DNA from: an uncultured Balneolaceae bacterium
Lineage (GTDB): Bacteria; Bacteroidota; Rhodothermia; Balneolales; Balneolaceae
Assembly (NCBI GenBank): GCA_937982515.1
Contig: CALJMB010000274.1
Coordinates: forward strand, 1 to 6,541
Direction: 5' to 3'
Length of the DNA stretch: 6,541 nucleotides
In this document: positions 1 to 5,306 of the stretch, piece after piece
Numbering within the stretch: the first letter of the stretch is position 1
How the letters are laid out: the number at the start of each line of letters is the position of its first letter
The notes under the pieces: model-generated
What the model was told of the DNA's origin: nothing
Seen by the model: only the letters and a program-made list of their open reading frames with translations
Database searches by the model: none
Program-made: the position numbers and the translations under genes

Positions 1-120
1 CCGGCACAGGCTGACGGTGCGGACAACCATCCTGAAATGGAGGAAGCAGAGGGGTATCCGGGCAAGGCTTCAAGAGGTCAGCTCTCCTCAACTTCCCAAC
101 ACTAGCTCCCCGGGAGGGCA

Positions 121-157
121 CGAGCGGATCCCGACCTCGGTCGGGACAGGCTGCTCG
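121..157. repeat. Two-tier hairpin, possible operon-end structure
   Basis: The inner arms TCCCGACC (129-136) and GGTCGGGA (139-146) are perfect complements; in RNA they would form at least seven pairs with a CTCG loop. The outer arms CGAGC (121-125) and GCTCG (153-157) are also perfect complements, separated from the inner stem by an asymmetric internal loop. It lies about 100 bp past the stop of the minus-strand permease, so it could end or protect that operon's mRNA. No T tract follows on either strand, so it is not a canonical intrinsic terminator. It could equally be a dispersed palindromic repeat. Confidence 0.5.
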
Positions 158-205
158 CGCCATTAGTTGAGCTCGGGATGACTGGAATTATTGGAGGATG
201 CCTGT

Positions 206-253
206 CCCCCCCCCTCTCTTCGTCCCTAAGTCTCTCAGTCCCTTTGCCTTCCC
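206..253. repeat. Degenerate octamer tract with C9 run
   Basis: On the plus strand, units of eight bases follow each other from 222: GTCCCTAA, GTCTCTCA, GTCCCTTT, GCCTTCCC. They end exactly where the permease stop codon (254-256) begins. A run of nine C precedes them at 206-214. On the permease's coding strand the tract is almost pure purine, with units such as AAAGGGAC, TGAGAGAC and TTAGGGAC. It is a degenerate simple-sequence array, not a gene. Confidence 0.6.
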
Positions 254-1192
254 TCACGCCCTGATCTCCTGCCTCATAAAGAGCAGATAAGAGATGCCAA
301 AACAGACAAGCGTGCCCGCCACCAGCGCGGTTATATCCGGCCACACAAGCAGCATACTCTGCCCCAGCGGAAGTGTGGAGGGGAGTGTTCCGGCTACCTG
401 TTCAAAACTCAAAGCGCCCAGGCTCCGGATGGAGGGCGTCAGCAGAATCATTGTCAATTCGTTGAATAAGAAGCTTGGCGAAATACGAGACAGCATAATC
501 GTGAAGTACCCCGAAGCGGCGGGATTGCTGAAAAGTATGTTGGTCGCCAGGCTGACAAGCATGGTATAAAATACCGTAAAGAACAGCCAGATAGCCAGTA
601 CAGACAAGGCCGAAGTGGATGCCTGGCGAAATATGATAGAAAAGACGATGCCTAGATTCAGCCAGAACGCAATATAGATGCCGGTAAAGGTAAGGAATAC
701 CACTATGCGTATAAATTCACTGAAAGCAGGAGGAAACCCGATGGTGATAATACCCAGGCCGAGCACCAGAAACCCCAGGGCATACACAAGCGCAAAGATA
801 ACCGCCAGGGCGCCCGTGAACTTGCTGTTTATCACGTAATCCCGCGGTATGGGTTGGGAGAGAAGACGGCTTAACGTCCCTTTATTCCTCTCCGAATTTA
901 TAGCGTCAAATCCGAGGGCGATGCCCACCAACGGCCCCAAAAAGCCGATAAGGGTGATAAACGGAGGCAGGTTATTAATGGATTCGGTAAACAGTTTTAA
1001 GTAAAGAAACCTGCTGTCGGCGCTGAGCTGAGCCGGGTTGTCTTGTATTACAGACAGGATGGTGTATATAGATCCGGCCGTGGTCAGCAGTATCAACGCC
1101 ACCAGTATGATAAACCGCCAGCTTCTTACATGATCGGCGATCTCTTTCTGCACCATAACCCAGAACGGACGCACAACCTTTGTCTTAGCCAT
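254..1192 (-). CDS. ABC-2 family permease (NosY-like)
   Basis: This 312-residue protein is the membrane-spanning half of an ABC transporter of the ABC-2/NosY type. Six hydrophobic helices are visible at about residues 27-49, 78-96, 127-151, 161-188, 194-220 and 286-306. After helix 2 comes the family's cytoplasmic motif at 101-125, with ERNKGTLSRLLSQPIPR at its core; this amphipathic loop typically contacts the ATPase. A long loop of about 65 residues lies between helices 5 and 6. The ATG at 1190-1192 is chosen because AAGGAGGT sits eight to nine bases upstream; the frame stays open further upstream but only inside the ATPase gene. The start overlaps the ATPase stop by 8 nt, so translation is probably coupled. 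The family includes permeases for export and for cofactor maturation; the substrate here is unknown. Confidence 0.93.
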   Translation of the reverse strand: MAKTKVVRPFWVMVQKEIADHVRSWRFIILVALILLTTAGSIYTILSVIQDNPAQLSADSRFLYLKLFTESINNLPPFITLIGFLGPLVGIALGFDAINSERNKGTLSRLLSQPIPRDYVINSKFTGALAVIFALVYALGFLVLGLGIITIGFPPAFSEFIRIVVFLTFTGIYIAFWLNLGIVFSIIFRQASTSALSVLAIWLFFTVFYTMLVSLATNILFSNPAASGYFTIMLSRISPSFLFNELTMILLTPSIRSLGALSFEQVAGTLPSTLPLGQSMLLVWPDITALVAGTLVCFGISYLLFMRQEIRA

Positions 1193-2132
1193 TTCTGCCA
1201 CCTCCTTCAAAATATTGCTGATAGATTTCATCCAGGCCATACTCCTGGTAGGAGAGCCGGTATAATTTACCGCCCTTTTGTACAATTGTCTGAGTGATCA
1301 GGGGAGCCGCTTCTTTAGCTCCTTTTATAACAATAGTACCGTTATTCCGCTGCACCTCTTTAAGCGATTTCTCCCGGCGCAGAGCCTCCAGCAGATCATC
1401 GGTTACAGGCGATACCTCTGCCGTGATTGAAGTGTCTTTATTTCCAAACAGCTCATCGGCCAGTTCATGAACATTGCCCGCGGCAAGCAGTTTTCCATCC
1501 ACCAGAATGCCTACGCGATCGCATATTTTCTGAACCTGATGCAGCAGATGAGAACTCAGCAGAACCGTGATACCCTTTTCCTTACTCAGGTTTCGGATAA
1601 GCTCCAGAAAATCGAGAATCCCTTTGGGGTCGATCCCCAGAGTGGGTTCATCGAGCACCATGATTTCCGGATCCTTGATCAGTACATCGGCCAGGCCGAG
1701 CCGCTGGTTCATGCCCTTTGAGTAGGTTTTGGTTTTCTGCTCTCCGGCCTCTTCCAGGCCCACCAGCTTCAGCAGCTCCCGGGCAGACTCCACCGCCTCT
1801 TCCCGGGGAATGCCATTCAGCATAGCGGTATAGACCAGGTTCTCCAGTCCCGTGCTGTTATCTGAAAAACCGACCTCGTCCGGCAGGTAGCCGGTAATCT
1901 TCTTTACTTCCAGCGGCTGTGAAGTGGCATCGAAGCCACCGACAGTAACGGAGCCGGAAGTCGGTTCCGACAGCCCCAGCAAAGAGAGAATAACGGTCGT
2001 CTTTCCGGCGCCATTGGGGCCCAGCAGGCCGAAAATCTCGCCCTTCTTAATGTTCAGGTTCAGGTGGTCTACCGCCCTGGTGGTACGGTAATCCTTTACC
2101 AGATCTTTGATTTCAATTATATGAGCAGACAT
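1185..2132 (-). CDS. ABC transporter ATP-binding protein (NosF/CcmA-like)
   Basis: This 315-residue ATPase powers the neighbouring permease. Walker A is GPNGAGKT at 38-45. The signature is a divergent YSKGM at 137-141 in place of LSGGQ. Walker B is IMVLDEP with D161 and catalytic E162. The D-loop is GIDP at about 166-169 and the switch histidine is H195 in SSH. The Q-loop position reads GYLPD, so the usual glutamine is replaced by aspartate (D85); substitutions here are common in ABC-2-type ATPases. Residues from about 225 form an accessory C-terminal region typical of CcmA/NosF-like proteins. The ATG at 2130-2132 follows GGGAGGAG at 2139-2146 and lies two bases past the stop of the Ig-like gene. 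Position in the operon and tight spacing indicate a stoichiometric complex with the permease. Confidence 0.96.
   Translation of the reverse strand: MSAHIIEIKDLVKDYRTTRAVDHLNLNIKKGEIFGLLGPNGAGKTTVILSLLGLSEPTSGSVTVGGFDATSQPLEVKKITGYLPDEVGFSDNSTGLENLVYTAMLNGIPREEAVESARELLKLVGLEEAGEQKTKTYSKGMNQRLGLADVLIKDPEIMVLDEPTLGIDPKGILDFLELIRNLSKEKGITVLLSSHLLHQVQKICDRVGILVDGKLLAAGNVHELADELFGNKDTSITAEVSPVTDDLLEALRREKSLKEVQRNNGTIVIKGAKEAAPLITQTIVQKGGKLYRLSYQEYGLDEIYQQYFEGGGRNG
1200..1207 (-). promoter_or_regulatory. Strong Shine-Dalgarno of the permease gene
   Basis: AAGGAGGT on the minus strand lies within the last codons of the ATPase gene, with eight bases from its GG to the permease ATG. It decides the permease start against upstream in-frame codons and supports coupled translation. 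Confidence 0.85.
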
Positions 2133-2134
2133 CG

Positions 2135-3316
2135 CTATCTCCTCCCGTACTTTTTAAACAGGTATGAGATTCCGCCCGCTACAAAAAGTATTATGGCAAT
2201 ACCTACCGAACTCCAGGCCAGAGATTTGCTAACGGTAACCCTGAACGCAGCCTCAGAGGAGACATCGGGGGTGTCTGCCTCAATCTTCAGCCGGTAATCT
2301 CCCGCAATGGCTTTACTGGCAGCCGATATCGTGGCATTAACCGTCGTAGATTCTCCCGCGTTCAGTTGGGGGATCTTCTCATCGTCAAACTTCACACTCC
2401 ACCCCACGGGAGAAGAAGAACTCAATTCAATATCCCTGAGCGGAACGGTGCCGGTATTTTTTAACAAGAGCTTGATATCGTTTGTACCGCCGGCCGTTAC
2501 CTGTGTGCTGAGCCTGCCGGAGGGAGTGGTCAAAACCAGATCGTGTTTGCCTTTAATAACCGTTTCCAGGGTGGTACGGCCCGAGGTACTGCCGGAGGCC
2601 GCTTCTACGTTGATTGTATAGGTGTCGGCCTTGACTTTCTGTGAAGGGGTCACCCTGACATTTATGCTCTTACTTTCGTTGGATGGAAGGGCAACGGAGG
2701 TAACATAATCTCCGCCTACCCTGAACCGGACACTCCATCCCTGAGGGGCGTCGGCTCTGAGGGCGTAGTTCTGCTCCTGCGCGGTGCGGTTTTTCAGGGT
2801 AAGGTTATAGTTAAAATTCGAGTCGGTATAGCCTTCCATATTAGCCTGGTCGGCCTGCAATTCAGTTTCGAATATTCCCTGCTCCGTTACCTTTATACGC
2901 AGGGGCAACACGTATTCCAGCCCGCTCCCGGCCCTGGCCACTACCTTAAAGGGGTAATCTCCCTTCTCAATTTTCAGAGGGATGTCCAGGTCGAGGTTGA
3001 TATTCTCCGAAAAACCCGAGCCCAGATCCTCCGGCTTTACGGCAATCTGCTGTATGGCATTAGAGCCCGCCGTCAGTGCGGGGTTCCAGCTGTCCGGCAC
3101 ACCCTGTACCGAGAAGGTTATGTTTTGGATACGGTTTGTTCTGTTGATCACCTCTATACTATACTTCAGGTTTTGCCCCGGGGTAACCGACCGGTTAGTG
3201 TAGGTGGTGTACAGAATAATCCCCTGGCTTGCGGATTGGGATTGAGCGATCAGGGGAACAAGACAGAAGGAAAGTATTGAGATAAGTTGTGCTAAAGTAG
3301 AGTTTATTTTTTCCAT
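2135..3316 (-). CDS. Membrane-anchored triple Ig-like (NEW3-type) protein
   Basis: This 393-residue protein has a signal peptide (hydrophobic core about 9-24, likely cleaved near A24-S28), an extracytoplasmic body, one membrane helix at about 367-387, and a short basic tail KKYGRR. The body holds three related beta-sandwich units. Each has an xPxxW or PxGW motif (W77, W194, W306) followed 35-44 residues later by a [GD]-x-Y strand (Y121, Y233, Y341) and alternating hydrophobic residues. The pattern fits NEW3/COG1470-type Ig-like domains. The topology places the domains outside the inner membrane with the tail inside. It is the first gene of the ABC operon, so I infer a substrate-contacting or scaffold subunit of that transporter. 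The ATG at 3314-3316 gives the cleanest signal peptide; a TTG at 3335-3337 in the same frame would add seven residues. No Shine-Dalgarno is visible. Confidence 0.88.
   Translation of the reverse strand: MEKINSTLAQLISILSFCLVPLIAQSQSASQGIILYTTYTNRSVTPGQNLKYSIEVINRTNRIQNITFSVQGVPDSWNPALTAGSNAIQQIAVKPEDLGSGFSENINLDLDIPLKIEKGDYPFKVVARAGSGLEYVLPLRIKVTEQGIFETELQADQANMEGYTDSNFNYNLTLKNRTAQEQNYALRADAPQGWSVRFRVGGDYVTSVALPSNESKSINVRVTPSQKVKADTYTINVEAASGSTSGRTTLETVIKGKHDLVLTTPSGRLSTQVTAGGTNDIKLLLKNTGTVPLRDIELSSSSPVGWSVKFDDEKIPQLNAGESTTVNATISAASKAIAGDYRLKIEADTPDVSSEAAFRVTVSKSLAWSSVGIAIILFVAGGISYLFKKYGRR
2139..2146 (-). promoter_or_regulatory. Strong Shine-Dalgarno of the ATPase gene
   Basis: GGGAGGAG on the minus strand overlaps the final Gly-Arg-Arg codons of the upstream gene and is six bases from the ATPase ATG. 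With a two-base gap between stop and start, this indicates translational coupling. Confidence 0.8.
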
Positions 3317-3671
3317 AACTAAAGGTTTTAGGTTCAATTATCAGAAATAAAAATCTACAGCTGCGATACAGATAAATGAAAAAGGAGGCATAAGGTAAGA
3401 TAATATCATCCATCATTACCGATTTAATGTCCCCGAAATACATGGTAAGATACATCCGAATTTTTGGATCGTCACTTGCAAATAACGATTATTCAGCCAT
3501 TTATTGTATAAAAAAAATTACGCCCGCCCCTTCCGGTGGCAGGCGTGCGGTAATCGTATAATGATGCCACGGCAGGGAGCTCCTCTCTGTGCCTTCTTTA
3601 CGTAACTCTGCGTTACAAACCAAAAGATACTTGCGTAAATTGTGCAGTGTGGAAAAGCAAAATTTAAGCTC
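3317..3671. other. Divergent intergenic region
   Basis: This 355-bp region separates the minus-strand ABC operon from the plus-strand hydrolase and must hold promoters for both. It is A/T-rich near both genes, with a G+C-rich core at about 3520-3580 that contains the minus-strand terminator. On the minus strand the octamer ATCTTACC occurs twice between the terminator and the operon start. On the plus strand TATAAT occurs at 3557-3562 but has no matching upstream element. I found no clear Bacteroidota-type TAnnTTTG promoter, so none is called. Small open frames here have no support. Confidence 0.6.
3510..3546 (-). terminator. Intrinsic terminator / possible attenuator
   Basis: Read on the minus strand, the arms ACGCCTGCC (3546-3538) and GGCGGGCGT (3528-3520) form nine pairs including one G-U wobble, around a nine-base loop. 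They are followed by AA and a run of eight T (3517-3510). On the plus strand the wobble becomes a C-A mismatch and no T run follows, so the structure acts on minus-strand transcripts. It sits about 200 nt upstream of the Ig-like gene's start, and the nearest minus-strand gene upstream is about 1.8 kb away. It could attenuate the ABC operon, end a small RNA, or block antisense transcription. Confidence 0.8.
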
Positions 3672-4967
3672 ATGTACAACTACAGATCAGTCAAAATCGC
3701 CTTTACTATATTCCTTTCATCCGTCTGGGTATGTTCGGGAGGATGTGGTAGCAAGCCCCTGCCCGGAACCCCAGCCCGCGCCGGCGGGATCCCCGCTGTC
3801 GACAGCCTCATTCAACAGGAAACAGAGGCCGGACATATCCCCGGCGCGGTTGTTCGTATCCAGCAGGGCGATTCCATCCTGCACTACCAGGCCTACGGGT
3901 ATGCGCAGAAATACCGGTACGGACTCATTCCCCTTGATAAACCGGAACCGATGACCACCGAACATCTGTTCGACCTGGCCTCCCTTACCAAAGTCGCCGC
4001 TACTACCTTCGGCATTATGCTGTTGACGGATCAGGGAAAACTGCATCCGGATGATCCCATCCACACCTGGCTGCCGGAGTTTGCCGCAGGGGAAAAGAAA
4101 AAGATTACGGTGCGCCATCTGCTCACCCACACTGCCGGCCTGTACCAGTGGTACCCGCTCTACTACAAGGCATCGAACAAGAAGGAGCGGTACCGGGCCA
4201 TGGCCGCCATGCCTCTGAAGTGGCCGGTAGGAGAGGGCCGCCACTACAGTGATTTCGGATTTATGCTGCTGGATGATATCATTGAGCGCGTTGCAGATCA
4301 GCCTTTAGATGAGTTTCTTCAGGAAAAGCTGTACCGGCCGCTGAAGATGCGGCACACAGCCTTCAACCCGTTGCAAAAAGGGTTTAAGAAGATAGCCGCC
4401 ACCTCCCACGGCAACCCCTTTGAGAAGCGTATGGTGCATGACGATTCCTTTGGCTATACGGTGGATACAGACCCCGCTTCATGGAACGGCTGGAGGGCGT
4501 ACACGCTGCGGGGTGAAGTCAACGACGGCAACGCCTGGTACGCCAGCGGAGGAGTGGCGGGCCACGCCGGGCTCTTCTCCACGGCCAAAGACTTGCAAAA
4601 ACTGGTAACCCTGCTGTTGAATAAAGGAGTTTCCGGAGGGGAACGGTTCCTTTCCGAAGCGGTCGTAGATACCTTCCTCACCCCGGGCCGCCACGGCAAC
4701 GCCCTCGGCTGGGCTATGGACAAAGAGTTCATTGCGGCAGAGGGTACCCCGGAGGGAACGTTCGGCCACACGGGATTTACCGGGACCAGCATTGTGGCGA
4801 TACCCGAATACAACCTGTCTGTTATCTTGCTTACCAATCGCCAGAACGCCGGTACACAAGAAAACGGCTACTACCACAACCTGAGAAACCTGCGGCAAGG
4901 TATTGTTGATGCGGTAATGGATAACCGGAGAACGGAGACCGGAGGAAGGGAAACCGGAAAACCGTAG
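3672..4967 (+). CDS. Lipoprotein serine hydrolase, beta-lactamase/PBP4B (YfeW-like) family
   Basis: This 431-residue periplasmic or outer-membrane-anchored hydrolase has the class C beta-lactamase fold. The ATG at 3672 gives a lipoprotein signal: a hydrophobic core at 9-20 and a lipobox SGG-C with C25 as the likely lipidated cysteine. Catalytic motifs are S104-L-T-K107, Y192-S-D194 in place of the commoner YxN, and H366-T-G368 within FGHTGFTGT. From memory, the stretches DLASLTK, GKLHPDD, YRPL, FNPL.KGF, GHAGLFS and GHTG.TGT match E. coli YfeW (PBP4B) in order and spacing, and lengths are similar (about 430). Likely a D-alanyl-D-alanine carboxypeptidase or esterase acting on cell-wall peptides; resistance activity is not implied. 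The last 15 or so residues come from a simple-sequence tract. No Shine-Dalgarno is visible. It appears monocistronic. Confidence 0.93.
   Translation: MYNYRSVKIAFTIFLSSVWVCSGGCGSKPLPGTPARAGGIPAVDSLIQQETEAGHIPGAVVRIQQGDSILHYQAYGYAQKYRYGLIPLDKPEPMTTEHLFDLASLTKVAATTFGIMLLTDQGKLHPDDPIHTWLPEFAAGEKKKITVRHLLTHTAGLYQWYPLYYKASNKKERYRAMAAMPLKWPVGEGRHYSDFGFMLLDDIIERVADQPLDEFLQEKLYRPLKMRHTAFNPLQKGFKKIAATSHGNPFEKRMVHDDSFGYTVDTDPASWNGWRAYTLRGEVNDGNAWYASGGVAGHAGLFSTAKDLQKLVTLLLNKGVSGGERFLSEAVVDTFLTPGRHGNALGWAMDKEFIAAEGTPEGTFGHTGFTGTSIVAIPEYNLSVILLTNRQNAGTQENGYYHNLRNLRQGIVDAVMDNRRTETGGRETGKP
4923..4964 (+). repeat. Purine-rich 7-8-bp degenerate repeat inside a gene end
   Basis: Units AACCGGAG, AACGGAG, ACCGGAGG, AAGGGAA and ACCGGAA follow each other up to the hydrolase stop codon (TAG at 4965-4967). 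They encode the hydrophilic tail NRRTETGGRETGKP, which lies beyond the family's usual last helix. The tract probably replaced or extended the original C-terminus. Confidence 0.6.
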
Positions 4968-4990
4968 GGGCCAACCCACGTGTCTGCCCC

Positions 4991-5016
4991 CCTGCGTATC
5001 TGTCCGCAGGTTTGTT
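4991..5016 (+). terminator. Possible terminator of the hydrolase gene
   Basis: CCTGCG (4991-4996) and CGCAGG (5005-5010) form a perfect six-pair stem with an eight-base loop, followed by TTTGTT. It lies 24 bases after the hydrolase stop codon. The T tract is short and interrupted, so termination would be weak. Confidence 0.45.
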
Positions 5017-5046
5017 GCAGGGCGGCCAGCTTGCCCGTCATTTACC

Positions 5047-5069
5047 CCTAAATCCCCTAAAGGGGACTT
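5047..5069 (+). repeat. 23-bp inverted repeat, left arm
   Basis: It begins CCTAAATCCCC and contains the near-palindrome CCCCTAAAGGGG. It is the exact reverse complement of 5163-5185. Each arm can fold alone (TCCCC/GGGGA around TAAA) or pair with the other. No target-site duplication is visible outside the pair. Confidence 0.85.
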
Positions 5070-5162
5070 CGGATAAATGCTTGTATTTCCCTGTTGTGAT
5101 CGCTTCAGATAAAGCTATCCTGCCAAAAATGGGCTCATGAGTGGAGCGGGCGCAGAGCCAAC

Positions 5163-5185
5163 AAGTCCCCTTTAGGGGATTTAGG
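5163..5185 (-). repeat. 23-bp inverted repeat, right arm
   Basis: It begins AAGTCCCCTTTAGGGG on the plus strand and ends ATTTAGG, an exact reverse complement of 5047-5069. The 93 bp between the arms are non-coding. The arrangement resembles paired REP units or a very short non-autonomous element. Confidence 0.85.
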
Positions 5186-5227
5186 AGCCGGACCAGCACC
5201 AATTAGTAATAAGAAAGCCCCTGCATA

Positions 5228-5271
5228 GGCTGAAGTACCCAGAGGATCCCGTACCCTCTGTAACTTCAACC
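5228..5271 (-). terminator. Long imperfect hairpin at DinB 3' side
   Basis: TGAAGT (5231-5236) pairs with ACTTCA (5263-5268), and CAGAGG (5240-5245) pairs with CCTCTG (5255-5260), around a nine-base loop with a small internal loop. GG/CC adds two outer pairs past a mismatch. It starts about 35 bases beyond the DinB stop. The following minus-strand sequence has only scattered T (GGGGCTTTCTTATT), so it may be a terminator or a 3'-end stabiliser. Confidence 0.45.
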
Positions 5272-5306
5272 TTCAGAGGCTGTAACAAATATAATAAAAC
5301 GGCCGG

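Larger units (their letters stand above)
1..253. other. Intergenic left edge, no supported gene
   Basis: No convincing gene is visible. Two plus-strand frames are open from the window edge, one to a TAG at 103-105 and one to a TAG at 161-163. Either could be the tail of an upstream gene, but neither gives a recognisable peptide, so neither is called. The stretch is G+C-rich and structured. It contains a short near-palindrome CTCCCCGGGAG at 106-116, a two-tier hairpin at 121-157, a run of nine C at 206-214, and a degenerate octamer tract that reaches the permease stop codon. It reads as the 3' flank of the minus-strand operon. Confidence 0.55.
4968..5306. other. Convergent intergenic region with repeats
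   Basis: This 339-bp stretch lies between the convergent hydrolase and DinB genes. I see no gene in it. It holds a terminator-like hairpin for the hydrolase, a pair of 23-bp inverted repeats at 5047-5069 and 5163-5185, and a long imperfect hairpin at the DinB 3' side. A minor GGCTC/GAGCC inverted repeat (5132-5136 and 5155-5159) lies between the 23-bp arms. Confidence 0.65.

Noticed and set aside
1..163. Possible C-terminal ends of an upstream plus-strand gene (two open frames from the edge)
   Set aside because: Frames ending at 105 and 163 give short peptides without a recognisable motif, and they compete with each other. Sequence left of the window would be needed.
3195..3455. Minus-strand small open frame before and overlapping the Ig-like gene
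   Set aside because: It overlaps the signal-peptide coding part of a well-supported gene in another frame, and has no ribosome site or family resemblance.
3557..3562. TATAAT on the plus strand as a promoter for the hydrolase
   Set aside because: No plausible -35 element at the right distance, no TAnnTTTG pattern, and it lies in the G+C-rich core over 100 bp from the start codon.
3598..3616. TTACGTAA palindrome and GTAAC/GTTAC mini-hairpin
   Set aside because: Five-pair stems and 8-bp palindromes of A/T-rich sequence are expected by chance in a region this size.
3717..4244. Minus-strand open frame of 175 codons opposite the hydrolase
   Set aside because: It is a shadow of a strongly supported coding frame with intact catalytic motifs.
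4479..4979. Minus-strand open frame of 166 codons opposite the hydrolase 3' half
   Set aside because: It is antisense to a conserved catalytic region; its length follows from the codon bias of the true gene.
5047..5185. CRISPR-like or attC-like element
   Set aside because: Only two inverted copies with one spacer-sized interval are present; CRISPR needs direct repeats in series, and there is no integrase or cassette context.
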